Positions 31,019 through 39,890 of a DNA stretch of 42,222 nucleotides are shown here, one piece after another. The first letter of the stretch is position 1, and every line of letters starts with the position of its first letter. The notes below the pieces were generated by a model. It did not search any database. It had not been told where the DNA came from and was given only the letters and a program-made list of their open reading frames with translations. A program made the translations under genes and the position numbers. The stretch spans positions 1 through 42,222 of the forward strand of contig SFCN01000010.1 of assembly GCA_004558595.1 (NCBI GenBank). The letters run 5' to 3'. The stretch comes from Phascolarctobacterium sp. Lineage in GTDB: Bacteria; Bacillota; Negativicutes; Acidaminococcales; Acidaminococcaceae.

Positions 31019-31048
31019 TTGCACGTTTGTGAATTTTGCTTATCTTTG
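31019..31048 (+). promoter_or_regulatory. Promoter of the lipoprotein unit
   Basis: TTG at 31019-31021, 19 nt spacer, TATCTTTG at 31041-31048: a textbook Bacteroidetes promoter. It separates the lipoprotein and TPR genes from the cassette upstream, a typical arrangement for lysogenic-conversion (moron) genes. The next start codon is about 240 nt away. Confidence 0.65.
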
Positions 31049-31291
31049 CACCTGCATTGCTGCGTTACGTTGCAGTGCAAACATATAGTAGCCATAGCAG
31101 CCGAAATCACCACCTCGTACTCACAACTGGCTATTAGCATACAATGGCACTCTGCGACACACAACGCGGAGCTTTTGCCGTTTGTATGCTGGTTTGTGGT
31201 GAACCTCGGCTGCTCGGCATTGCTCCGCGCTTTTGCTGTGTTGGCATGTGGTGGTGCTGGTGCAAAGGTAGTAACACAGCACTAAAACAAT
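31049..31291 (+). ncRNA. Candidate structured leader or small RNA
   Basis: A gap of about 240 nt follows the promoter before the lipoprotein start. CGCGGAGC (31165-31172) pairs with GCTCCGCG (31222-31229), flanking ACACA/TGTGT arms extend it and an inner TGCCG/CGGCA helix (31176-31180 with 31215-31219) continues it. The 93-codon frame across the gap has no protein-like character. The fold suggests a regulatory RNA or long 5' leader. No known riboswitch is recognised. Confidence 0.4.
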
Positions 31292-31714
31292 ATGGAAATG
31301 AAACGTAAATTTTTGAAAGTAGCAGCAGTTGCCTGTTTGTTTTTATGCTCCTGTGCAAATTCGCAAGAACGTAAAGCACAGGCACTTATTGAGGAATACA
31401 TGCAAAACAACCTTAATGACCCTGCCAGTTTTGAACTTGTAGAGTATGGTAATTTAGCGAACCGTACACCAATGGAACGCGCATTTGTGCTTATAACAAA
31501 TGAGTGCATAAAAAAACACAAAAGCGATAGCATTGATGTGTATTTACAGCGTTTTAAGGATAACTACACAAAGCAGGGCAAAGACCCTTATGAAGTTATT
31601 GGCAAGGAAATGTCGTGTAAATACAGGGCTAATAATGCTTATGGTGCAAAAATTCTAAATGAGCAAACATTTGTATTTGACCCACAGCTTAATGAAATAG
31701 TAAACGTTGAATAG
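31292..31714 (+). CDS. Small lipoprotein
   Basis: 140 residues. A basic start (MKRKFLK) and hydrophobic stretch (VAAVACLFLCSC) end in a lipobox with Cys21 as the probable lipidated residue. The mature part is charged and helical (ERKAQALIEEYMQNNLNDPASFELVEY), then a NAYGAKILNEQTFVFDPQLNEIV end. Phage-borne lipoproteins with their own promoter often alter the lysogen surface or block superinfection; this is inference. Confidence 0.8.
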   Translation: MEMKRKFLKVAAVACLFLCSCANSQERKAQALIEEYMQNNLNDPASFELVEYGNLANRTPMERAFVLITNECIKKHKSDSIDVYLQRFKDNYTKQGKDPYEVIGKEMSCKYRANNAYGAKILNEQTFVFDPQLNEIVNVE

Positions 31715-31715
31715 T

Positions 31716-32240
31716 ATGCAACAGTGGGAACTAAAAGCCATGCAAAAGCGCACACAATATATGCACAAAATGCTGGCAAATGGTTATATCTTTGTTAGCG
31801 TTAATGAACTTGAAACATACAGGCAGGTACTAAGCAAAGTAACGTTTAACCGCTTGCTAACTGCTGTGTTAAATGGCGAAACACAAGTGGCGATAAAGCC
31901 AAAAGAACATGCTGCACTGTTTGATAAACTACAAGAATATAATAAGCAGTGCCAATTGCTTTCACGCACAGCACAGCTAAATGATAGGGGTATTGAGCTG
32001 GAACGGTATGGCGATATAACAGCAGCAATACAGGTATATGAGCAAAACATTGAGCTTGGTTTTCCTGCACATCACGCTTTTAGGCGTTTACTTGTGTTGT
32101 ACCGTAAACAAAAAGACTATGCTAACGAGCTTCGTGTTTGCAGGCGTGCTTGCCGCGTATTTCCAAAGGAACAAAGTTATAAGGATAGGTATGAAAAAGT
32201 AAAGGTACTGCTTGCAAAGGCTAAAGCCAGCGGTAAATAA
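31716..32240 (+). CDS. TPR-like repeat protein
   Basis: 174 residues from the ATG at 31716, the first ATG after the lipoprotein stop; a TTG start at 31707 is possible. Residues about 85-160 show TPR-like units (GDITAAIQVYEQNIELGFPAHHAFRRLLVLYRKQKDYANELRVCRRA). The N-terminal 80 residues are a charged helical region. TPRs mediate protein contacts; the partner is unknown. It belongs to the lipoprotein operon. Confidence 0.75.
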   Translation: MQQWELKAMQKRTQYMHKMLANGYIFVSVNELETYRQVLSKVTFNRLLTAVLNGETQVAIKPKEHAALFDKLQEYNKQCQLLSRTAQLNDRGIELERYGDITAAIQVYEQNIELGFPAHHAFRRLLVLYRKQKDYANELRVCRRACRVFPKEQSYKDRYEKVKVLLAKAKASGK

Positions 32241-32273
32241 AACAATCGCTTCCAAAAATTTGCACCCACTTGC

Positions 32274-32310
32274 AGCCACAAAGCGACAGAAAAGCAGTAA
32301 CTTTGTGGCT
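32274..32310 (+). promoter_or_regulatory. Promoter overlapped by a perfect inverted repeat
   Basis: TAACTTTG at 32298-32305 is a -7 box. AGCCACAAAG (32274-32283) and CTTTGTGGCT (32301-32310) are perfect 10-bp inverted repeats, the right arm covering the -7 box. The next gene starts at 32330. Repressor binding or an RNA hairpin near the start are both possible. The nearest TTG is 25 nt upstream, so it is not a perfect promoter. Confidence 0.45.
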
Positions 32311-32329
32311 GTAATAACTTTTAAGCAAT

Positions 32330-32647
32330 ATGGATAAACGCGAATTTCACACAAAGCAATGCCGCTACTACAAAGGCGAGCCGCAAAACCCATACCAGCG
32401 CACTGACGCAAAGTTTATTTTGTGGGAGCTGGAACGGCACTGGGTAGAGCTGGAAGCCAAAAGCAACACACAGCTGCTGTTTTCGTATGTAGCCGAGTAT
32501 AACGCTGCTGGGCTGGGGCAGTATGCCTCCAACAATAAAACACCGCTGCGCCTGCGTGCGCTGCTGCTTAACCGCTTTTATGCACAAAGCGGACACATAC
32601 CATACGGGGCTACTGAATTTAAGCAGTGGTTTGAAAAATACTATTAA
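32330..32647 (+). CDS. Hypothetical protein
   Basis: 105 residues in the AGCAATATGG start context. Mostly helical (DAKFILWELERHWVELEAK; LRLRALLLNRFYAQSG), soluble. It is the last plus-strand gene and is separated from the convergent head gene by a bidirectional terminator. No family recognised. Confidence 0.75.
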   Translation: MDKREFHTKQCRYYKGEPQNPYQRTDAKFILWELERHWVELEAKSNTQLLFSYVAEYNAAGLGQYASNNKTPLRLRALLLNRFYAQSGHIPYGATEFKQWFEKYY

Positions 32648-32650
32648 GCA

Positions 32651-32682
32651 AAATGGCTGCTGGCGCAAACCAGTAGCCATTT
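32651..32682. terminator. Bidirectional terminator between convergent genes
   Basis: AAATGGCTGCTGG (32651-32663) pairs with CCAGTAGCCATTT (32670-32682), 13 bp with one G-U, around a 6-nt loop. It lies between the stops of the plus-strand gene at 32647 and the minus-strand gene at 32686. Symmetry lets it act in both directions. Confidence 0.75.
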
Positions 32683-32685
32683 ATG

Positions 32686-35600
32686 CTACAGGGCGTGTCC
32701 TATTACCTCCACATCAACGTACCACGTGCCACCTGTAAACTCCATTTTGGTGATGCGCAATTTAGTTTGCAGCTGCAACAGTATTTCAGCTTCATATCCA
32801 AACGAGCTTTGGGCTGTTAATCCGTCCCACGCTGCGCTGCACGTACCATTACCAAAGGCACTGAACGGCTCCAAATAGAAGCATTTTGTACCTTTGGGCA
32901 TATAAATGTTGTAGATAATAGGCTTGCTGGAAAAGCCTGCACCCTTGCTGTCGCCCATACTTTTAGGCGCACCGTCTTTGCCAACTGCGCCTATCCATTG
33001 CCGTGCTGTTAGGCTGGTTCGGTGGTCGCTATCCATATAGCCCTCCACAGCCTTGCGGTACTCGGTGGAACTGCGTATGGCTTCCAAATATTCGGGCGTA
33101 CCTTTTGCCAGCTTGCGCTTTTTAAGCTCTGCCTGCAATGCCTTTTCAATACGTTTTTCTTCTACCGCCAGTGCCTTAAGCTCGCTTTTGGTAAGCACCT
33201 CCACCAGTTTGTCGGTAGCCAGTGCCTGCATATCCTTTACGCTCATTGCAGACACATACGACAGGTCAATGCCAAACGTGTGCTGGAATATGTTGTAATA
33301 CTCGCCACGCTGTGTCCACATATCAATCGGCATACGTGCCTTATCCATTGCGCTTTTTAGGTGTGGCACTTTTGCCTGTGCTTCTGCCAGTTTTTTTGCA
33401 TCACCTATGTAGGTAAAGCCACGCAAAGGCTCGTTTATCGGGCAATATGTGTGCGTGTAGTAGTACAGGGCTTCCTTTTCCTCGTCAGTAAGCGTGCGCC
33501 ACACACTACCAAAATAGGAACGTATAGCCTTGTCGGCTTCGGCTGGGCTTGATGCCCACAGGGCTGCGTCCTTGCGCTGCTGGGTTAGGTCGGCTGCGTT
33601 GAAGTCAAACGCACCGACTGCGCCATTGCTTTTAACCCTGCTTTTCTCCAGCCGCTGTATTTCCTTTTGGGCTTCTGCCAGCTTTGCCTTTATGGCTGGC
33701 TCGTCAATTACAGTGGCTTTGGTTAGGGCTTGCAGCTCTGCCTGTATGCCTTGCAGCTTTTTGCTTTTACTGGCAAAGGTTACAGCCGCGTTTATATCGG
33801 CTTCCAGTGGTTGCAGGATAATTTTGTTTTCCACCTCCACCAGCTTTTTCTTAAATGCAGCCTGTGCTTCCTGCCACGTGCTGTGAGCCTTTTTGTCCTC
33901 TACGTACTTGATTTCAAAATCCAGCTTTTTCTTAAGCCAGTGCCATTTGTCGGGCTGGGTATAATGCCAGTCGGCTTGCCACTGAGCCAGTTTACCCTGC
34001 ACAGCGTTATACAGGCTGTCCAGTGCAGGTTTGCCGTGCTGCATATAAATTGCTACAGGGTCGTCCAACAGGTCGCCATAAGCAGCTTTAAGGGCTTTCT
34101 TGGCTTCGTTTATTTCCTTTGCCAGCTCCTTTGTAGCAACTTGTATTTCGCTGGCTGTACCGCTGGATACGACACTTTCCAAATAGCTTGTATCAACACC
34201 TGCGCCAGTCCACTTTGAAGCAGCCTTGCGCACATTGTCAGCCACCTTAACGGCTTTGTTGTAGGCACGCACATCGGCTTTAGCCTGCTGCATACCCTGC
34301 GCCACCTTTTGCACCTGTGCGCTTCCGTCCTCCACAAGCTCCAGCGTGTAGTGGGTTACTTTGGTTGCCTTGCCGCCCTGCACAATGGTTTTAACCTCGT
34401 TGCTTACCACCTTGAATTTTGTGTTAGGCAGCAGCAGTGCTGTGGGCTGCTCGTCCAGCAGCATTTGCGCATACCTGCTTCCCTTTGGTAATTTCAGCAC
34501 AGCAACTGCGCCCTCGCTTTCGCCCACAACGCCATTTTTAAGCGCACTGGCGAGCGTTTCGCTGTAATTCGCACCAACATACCGCCCACCATTGAAAACG
34601 GCTTTATCGCCGCTTAAAATGGCTGACAGGTCGCTTTTGCCAAGTGCCGTTACAAACGTGCCGTCTGCCTTGCTGGCAAACCGTGCCTGTGTGGCTATCT
34701 TTTCCAGCTCTGCCAGCTGCGCTTCGCTGGTGTAGCCCAGCAGCCCATTAGAGCCGTACTGTGCCTGCTGTAGCACGGACTGCATAAAGGCTTCGTCCTC
34801 CAGCTGGGCAAACGAGCCAAAGGGCATATCGCCCTGCTTGCCGCCTGTAAGCAGGGGCATATCGGCAGGTTCAACAAAATTGCTGGCTTGCTTAAAATCA
34901 TCAACCAGCACGCTTTGCACCTTGCTGTACCTGTCAATGTCGATTTCGCCTTTTTGCAATACCTTTCCCCATGTGTCAAGCCCAGCTTCGTTTTTAATGC
35001 TTTGCACCCAGTTGCCTTTGCCAGTGGTTTTGTTGTAGTTGTCCTGCAAGAAATATGGCAGGCTTGCCCAGCCGTCCGCTTCGCGCTTTTCGGTTATCCT
35101 GTCCTTATTGTTTTCCACCCACTGCATAAACTGCTTATTGGGCTGCTCAACAACACCAGCAGGGGCAAAGCCGCTGGTGTCCTCGCCACGCATAATTTGG
35201 TCGGTAAGTTGGAAAAGTTCGTCCTCGGTGCAAAGCAATGGCACGCAGTAGCAGTAGCAATGAGGATGCCAGCCCTTGAACATAAAGCCCTTTGGGTATT
35301 CGCCTTTGCCGCTGGTGTCGTTTTCGCTGGCAGCCGAAAGCTCGTTGCAAATATCATCGCAGGGGTGGTTTTTGCTTAACACCACACGGAAGCCGCGCAC
35401 AAACTCCATTGTTTTCCACCTTTCGCAGTCGGCAGCTCGGTATGCCATATTGGTTTCAGTGCGTGCCAAGCGCATAGCGTTTTTGTAGCTGGAGCGGTAA
35501 ACGCCACGCCCAAAGTGGTAGTTGTTTGGGTTATCATCAGCCCAGTAAAAGCTGTCGGTGGCTTTATCATAGTGCCTGCGCTTCCATTTTCGCCCATATA

Positions 35601-36255
35601 CAGGGTTGCCGTCCTTGTCAACTTTGCCCTGCATTACAGGGTTTCCGTCTTTGTCAAGCACTGGCTTGCCCTTTTCATCAAGCACTGGCTCCTGCACACG
35701 GTAACGGAAACGCCTAAACAGCATGTCGGGTTCTTGCAGGTATTGGCGCACCTTGCGGCTTAAATCGCCAGCATCAACACCTTGCCCAAGCGACAAATCA
35801 ATGGCTACTTCCATGTCCTGCTTGGTGTTGCCAGTTATAGCCCATACACGCTGCGAAAGGTTCATGCCCTGTTCCTTGCGCGCAAAAAACTGGTTCATTG
35901 CTTCCTTGTTGCGTGCAAAGTATTTGGCAAAGTGCTTATCTTCCATTGCACCCTTGCCAAACAAACCAGTTATCAAGCCGTCCATGTCGGCATTGCTGTA
36001 ATACCACTCCTGCGTAATGTTATTGCGTATAGACTGGTAAATTTCGCTGTACATTAGCCTAAATGTTGCCTGCACCTTTTGCGACACTTCGGGGTAATCG
36101 GCAAAGGCGAAAGGCTTGCCGTCTTGCAGCTCCAGCCCCTCGCACATCTCCACAATTTCGCCAATGCGCTGCTCCATAATGTTGCGCACCTTTGTTGCAT
36201 AGGTTTGACACCGTATGCCCAGCTTTGTATTTATAGCTTTCCAGTCTATAGCCAT
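32686..36255 (-). CDS. MuF/SPP1 gp7-like head protein fused to a C-terminal ADP-ribosyltransferase toxin domain
   Basis: 1189 residues. The N-terminal part is the head morphogenesis domain: LARTETNMAYRAADCERW (263-280), HPCDDIC (297-303) and HPHCYCYC (330-337). Residues about 400-900 are a long Ala/Lys-rich helical linker. The C-terminal 240 residues fit the ADPRT exoenzyme (ART) family: ALYYYTHTYCPINEPLRG, Arg983 in MWTQRGEYY, GAGFSS (1105-1110) as the Ser-x-Ser-like strand, MPKGTKCFYLEP, and the E-x-E pair Glu1155/Glu1157 in YEAEILL. Such MuF-linked toxins are packaged with the capsid and may be injected to modify host proteins. The portal and terminase lie upstream in operon order; the eraser-like enzyme is at 30143-30946. 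Confidence 0.9.
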   Translation of the reverse strand: MAIDWKAINTKLGIRCQTYATKVRNIMEQRIGEIVEMCEGLELQDGKPFAFADYPEVSQKVQATFRLMYSEIYQSIRNNITQEWYYSNADMDGLITGLFGKGAMEDKHFAKYFARNKEAMNQFFARKEQGMNLSQRVWAITGNTKQDMEVAIDLSLGQGVDAGDLSRKVRQYLQEPDMLFRRFRYRVQEPVLDEKGKPVLDKDGNPVMQGKVDKDGNPVYGRKWKRRHYDKATDSFYWADDNPNNYHFGRGVYRSSYKNAMRLARTETNMAYRAADCERWKTMEFVRGFRVVLSKNHPCDDICNELSAASENDTSGKGEYPKGFMFKGWHPHCYCYCVPLLCTEDELFQLTDQIMRGEDTSGFAPAGVVEQPNKQFMQWVENNKDRITEKREADGWASLPYFLQDNYNKTTGKGNWVQSIKNEAGLDTWGKVLQKGEIDIDRYSKVQSVLVDDFKQASNFVEPADMPLLTGGKQGDMPFGSFAQLEDEAFMQSVLQQAQYGSNGLLGYTSEAQLAELEKIATQARFASKADGTFVTALGKSDLSAILSGDKAVFNGGRYVGANYSETLASALKNGVVGESEGAVAVLKLPKGSRYAQMLLDEQPTALLLPNTKFKVVSNEVKTIVQGGKATKVTHYTLELVEDGSAQVQKVAQGMQQAKADVRAYNKAVKVADNVRKAASKWTGAGVDTSYLESVVSSGTASEIQVATKELAKEINEAKKALKAAYGDLLDDPVAIYMQHGKPALDSLYNAVQGKLAQWQADWHYTQPDKWHWLKKKLDFEIKYVEDKKAHSTWQEAQAAFKKKLVEVENKIILQPLEADINAAVTFASKSKKLQGIQAELQALTKATVIDEPAIKAKLAEAQKEIQRLEKSRVKSNGAVGAFDFNAADLTQQRKDAALWASSPAEADKAIRSYFGSVWRTLTDEEKEALYYYTHTYCPINEPLRGFTYIGDAKKLAEAQAKVPHLKSAMDKARMPIDMWTQRGEYYNIFQHTFGIDLSYVSAMSVKDMQALATDKLVEVLTKSELKALAVEEKRIEKALQAELKKRKLAKGTPEYLEAIRSSTEYRKAVEGYMDSDHRTSLTARQWIGAVGKDGAPKSMGDSKGAGFSSKPIIYNIYMPKGTKCFYLEPFSAFGNGTCSAAWDGLTAQSSFGYEAEILLQLQTKLRITKMEFTGGTWYVDVEVIGHAL

Positions 36256-36298
36256 AACCGTTTTATTTTATAATAGTATGCAAGCAACAAAAAAGGTT

Positions 36299-37723
36299 TT
36301 ACTGGTAGTTAAACACGCTGTTTTTAGCCATTTCAGCCTCTTTTTCGTCTTTAGCCAACTGTTCCTTTTCAATGCGCTTTTTCTCGCGTTCCTTGTCGCG
36401 CACAAGTGGGTTAAGTTCAACAAACGTTTCCTCGCTAATGCCGCCAGCGTTCTTAACTTTAATGGCATTTGTAATGGCTTCGGCAATGTCCTCTCCAAAC
36501 GGCTCTTGGTACTGGTGCTCAACAAGCAGGCGGTCAACCTCAGCTGCAAGTTCAATGCAGGTTACTTTTGCCAGTATTGCCTTTGTAAGGTTGGCAATGC
36601 GCACCAACATTTCATCATGCACTTCCTTGCGCATGTCGGCTTTAATGTTGGCAAGCACCATCATTTGTTTGAGGGCTTTTGCACTTACGTTGGTGAGCTT
36701 GCTCATAACATCAAAATCAATGTTGGGTGTAAACGTGTCGCGGAAAATGTGCTTTTCGTTGTCCTCGCTTTCCTGTTTCTTTAGCTCGCTGGCAGTATCG
36801 GGTGTTAAGTAGCGCAAATCGCCCTTTTCGCTAAGCACATACAGTTTGTTTTCCGTGTCCTTGTCGGGCAAACCTTGCACCACATCGGCAGTTGCAACCA
36901 AAGCAGGGTCAGCCATGTAGTCGTTTACATCGGCTGTGCGGCTTTTAATGTACTCTTGGCGTGCTATAAGCTCATTTGCGCCAGCCCATTCTACTTCCTG
37001 TTCAAACAGTATTACAGGCTTTTTGCCGCAATAATTAACCTCACGCACCACTTCCCAGCCAATACCGCCAGCCTTGCAGCGATAAATGAAATCATCGGTA
37101 TAAATGTCAACGCACTGCACGCTGCGGCTTCCGCGTTCGCGTATTTGGTAGCCACGTGCAAAGTAAACCAGCCTGTCATACTGGTCTTTTATGTAATACA
37201 GCGTGTCGCCAAGCGAAGCTGCCAGCACCTTTATAAGGCAGTCAGCCTTGCCCTCTTTGTTTTGGTAGCAGTGGAACAGCAGCGCACTTTTGGTTTCAGC
37301 ACCTGCAAGACGCTTTGCTTGGCGTATGCGTGCATTAAAGTGCGTGTGTTTTATAAAATCCGTAAATGCTTGGTACGCCTTATCCGTGCCATTGCTGTTT
37401 TGCAACCACTGTACAGGCTTGCCGTAAATGAATACAACAGCCATTTCATTTATGTAGCGTGCATAGTCCAGCGGCAATTTCCACCGCTTAACCCAGCCTG
37501 TAAAGTTGCCGTTTTCATCATAGGTAGCCTTGTCGGGGCGTTCCATAATGTCGTGCTTGTGCAGCTGGTACTCCTTTATGGCTGCAAGCTGTTTAGGCAG
37601 GTCGTTTTGCATCATGGCAAGCGCGCCTGTTATGTTGCCTGCAAGCACCATTTCCTCAAACTGCTGCTGGTAGCCAAAAGCAGTTTTTACTTTGCTAAAT
37701 AGTGATTCAAAAATGTTGAACAT
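36299..37723 (-). CDS. Portal protein (SPP1 gp6-like)
   Basis: 474 residues. Conserved blocks include YARYINEMAVVFIYGKPVQW, ETKSALLFHCYQNKEGKADCL, GDTLYYIKDQYDRLVYFARGYQI and LSEKGDLRYLTPDT, fitting SPP1-gp6-type portals. The last 60 residues are charged. It forms the dodecameric ring through which DNA is packaged. It lies between the large terminase and the MuF fusion, the canonical order terminase-portal-MuF. Confidence 0.88.
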   Translation of the reverse strand: MFNIFESLFSKVKTAFGYQQQFEEMVLAGNITGALAMMQNDLPKQLAAIKEYQLHKHDIMERPDKATYDENGNFTGWVKRWKLPLDYARYINEMAVVFIYGKPVQWLQNSNGTDKAYQAFTDFIKHTHFNARIRQAKRLAGAETKSALLFHCYQNKEGKADCLIKVLAASLGDTLYYIKDQYDRLVYFARGYQIRERGSRSVQCVDIYTDDFIYRCKAGGIGWEVVREVNYCGKKPVILFEQEVEWAGANELIARQEYIKSRTADVNDYMADPALVATADVVQGLPDKDTENKLYVLSEKGDLRYLTPDTASELKKQESEDNEKHIFRDTFTPNIDFDVMSKLTNVSAKALKQMMVLANIKADMRKEVHDEMLVRIANLTKAILAKVTCIELAAEVDRLLVEHQYQEPFGEDIAEAITNAIKVKNAGGISEETFVELNPLVRDKEREKKRIEKEQLAKDEKEAEMAKNSVFNYQ

Positions 37724-37744
37724 AGCTTGTAATTTTTACTGGTT

Positions 37745-39229
37745 TTACAATATGCCGCCGAAACGCGCCTTGCTCATGCCCTTTGGCAGTGTTATATCTT
37801 TCAATAGTAGGTAATCAATGGCATAGCACAGTATGTCCACAAACTCATCATGTGTTTGTGTTGGGAAGCCTGCCACCTCTTCCATAAAATCATCAACCCA
37901 ATCACCATCTACAAGCACCACGCGCCCACACTCTATTTTCGGGCTGCATGTGGAAAGGCGTGTTGCCTTGCTATCTTTTGGCGTTGGTGTTTCCGTTACA
38001 TTTAAGTCGGTACTCCTGCGTAGCTGCTGCACAACGCTTATGCCGTTTGCCTTTGGCTCAATACGCAATGTGCTGCCACGCTTGGTATATCCCCATGTGT
38101 TGCAGTACTCGGGCAAAAACGCCAGCAGGTCGGGGAACGTTTTCCACACCTTTTGTGCATGGTAAACAAAAAGCTGCTGCCCAATTTTGCATGCTGCCAA
38201 TATGCCGCTGGGGTCATTGTCGCCATGCTTTTCATCGTAGGCTGTATCAAGGAAAAAGTGCATTGTTGCGCCACCACGCATCGCTTCAAACTGCGCACGG
38301 CTAATATGCTGAAACCAGCTTTTTTGCACAATGTTGCCGCTGGCACTGGCTGGTGTCTGCTCATATTGCCCAGCATAAGCCCTGCTGCCTAAGTCCACCC
38401 TTGCTTCCGCAAGAACATCTCCGTCAAGCCGCACAGGGTCAAGCAGCCCATTTACATAATTGGCTTTTAGCTCGGCTGGTTTTACTTGGTCGCTCAACTC
38501 GGCTGGCAGGCAAATGTGCTTTATCTTGTCGCCCTTGCGCTTTAGCAGGTAGCCTGTAACATCTTCCTCATGCAGCCGTTGCATAATGGTTATTGTAGGC
38601 GTGTTTTTCTTGTTTACCTTACGTGTACTAAGCGTTTTCGTAAACTCAACAGCCTGCAAGCGCAACGGCTCGCTGTCAGCCTGCTTTGGGCTTTGAGGGT
38701 CGTCATTAAGTATTATATGCGCATGTTTACCTGTAACAGCACTGCCAGTGGAAGTAACGTAACGCTCGCCGCCAGCGGTGTTTCCATAATAACCTTTGCC
38801 CGACTTGTCGCGCCTTATCATTATTTCGGGGAATAGACGCCTGTAACGCTCACTTGTTATTATGTCCTTGCTCTTTTGCGCTTGGTCTAATGACACATCG
38901 CTGCTGTAGGAGCTGGAAATAACGCGCAAACTTGGGTCTTGCGTCCACAACCATGCAGGGAACATAATGGTTACAATGGTGCTTTTGGTAGTTCCTGGCG
39001 GTATGTTGATAATTATGTCGTATGGCTTTGGCAAACGGTTTACAATGTAATATGCCAGCTTCTGCAGCTCCTCGCACAGGTACGGTATGTGCCAGTTAAA
39101 CACTGGTTCTTCGGGTATAATAACCGACCAAAACGTTTCCACAAAACAGTAGAAACGCTTCCTGCACATTAGAGCCTGCACCTTGTCAAGCAGCTCATTT
39201 GTGGGTTGTATTATTGCACCCTTTGCCAT
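37745..39229 (-). CDS. terL: Terminase large subunit
   Basis: 494 residues with the two-domain layout of packaging motors: Walker-A-like PPGTTKST (77-84), Walker-B-like HIILNDDP (171-178), and the nuclease start MHFFLDTAYDEKHGDNDPSG with the first catalytic Asp. The C-terminal end (LSTCSPKIECGRVVLVDGDW...EVAGFPTQTHDEFVDILCYAI) is typical of large terminases. It drives ATP-dependent DNA packaging with the portal downstream and the small subunit upstream (4-nt gap). Confidence 0.95.
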   Translation of the reverse strand: MAKGAIIQPTNELLDKVQALMCRKRFYCFVETFWSVIIPEEPVFNWHIPYLCEELQKLAYYIVNRLPKPYDIIINIPPGTTKSTIVTIMFPAWLWTQDPSLRVISSSYSSDVSLDQAQKSKDIITSERYRRLFPEIMIRRDKSGKGYYGNTAGGERYVTSTGSAVTGKHAHIILNDDPQSPKQADSEPLRLQAVEFTKTLSTRKVNKKNTPTITIMQRLHEEDVTGYLLKRKGDKIKHICLPAELSDQVKPAELKANYVNGLLDPVRLDGDVLAEARVDLGSRAYAGQYEQTPASASGNIVQKSWFQHISRAQFEAMRGGATMHFFLDTAYDEKHGDNDPSGILAACKIGQQLFVYHAQKVWKTFPDLLAFLPEYCNTWGYTKRGSTLRIEPKANGISVVQQLRRSTDLNVTETPTPKDSKATRLSTCSPKIECGRVVLVDGDWVDDFMEEVAGFPTQTHDEFVDILCYAIDYLLLKDITLPKGMSKARFGGIL

Positions 39230-39233
39230 AGTA

Positions 39234-39890
39234 TTACTGCATTTCCTTTTTGTCGCGCTTTGCCGCTATAGCATAAAGTGTTTCAAGCTCTTGTTCGCTT
39301 AACTCGTTAAGGTCAACGCCCTGCGTATTTGCCAGCAGGGGAGAGCCGTCCTTGCCTGTAAGTTCGCTGCGTTCGGGTGCATAAATACCCAGCAGCTTGC
39401 GCCTTTCTGCAAGCTGTTGCCGTATTTCAGCAATGTATGCCACGTTGCCACAGCCGCGCTTTTTTGCCTGTTGCTGTTCCGCATATATAACCTTGCTGCT
39501 TTCCTGCTGCTGGCTGCCGTTGTCGCCGCTGCGCTTTGCTACAGGTATGGCTTTTTGCTTTTGCCAGCCCTCGGTGTAATCTTCCTTGCTTTTTTCCCAT
39601 GCTTCCCAAAGCTCCATAATGCAGTCATCAATGCGTGCCAGCTCCAGCGTTACAAGCTGGTCTATGTTGTCAAGCCTGTACTCGCGCCACTCCTGTATTA
39701 GTAACTTTTTGTCCTGCTGTATTAGGTTGGGGCTTGGCAGCTTTGGCAATTGCAGCCGTGCCTGTACCTCTTGGCATATTTTGCGCACGCTGTAGCCTTT
39801 TTTGTACAGCTCTGCCACTATTTCAAGCCGTGCAATACGTTTTTGGCGTTGCTTTTGGTTCTGCCTGTTATTTAGTTCTTTTGTTTCCAT
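39234..39890 (-). CDS. terS: Terminase small subunit
   Basis: 218 residues. The N-terminal half has a HTH-like unit (IVAELYKKGYSVRKICQEVQ), followed by coiled-coil helices, a Gln/Ser-rich linker, and RRKLLGIYAPERSELTGKDG, a pattern typical of phage small terminases. It selects phage DNA for packaging. It ends 4 nt before the large subunit start. Confidence 0.85.
   Translation of the reverse strand: METKELNNRQNQKQRQKRIARLEIVAELYKKGYSVRKICQEVQARLQLPKLPSPNLIQQDKKLLIQEWREYRLDNIDQLVTLELARIDDCIMELWEAWEKSKEDYTEGWQKQKAIPVAKRSGDNGSQQQESSKVIYAEQQQAKKRGCGNVAYIAEIRQQLAERRKLLGIYAPERSELTGKDGSPLLANTQGVDLNELSEQELETLYAIAAKRDKKEMQ

Noticed and set aside
31004..31285. A 93-codon frame after the promoter at 31019
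   Set aside because: Its start lies upstream of the promoter, its composition is not protein-like, and the segment forms strong RNA stems.
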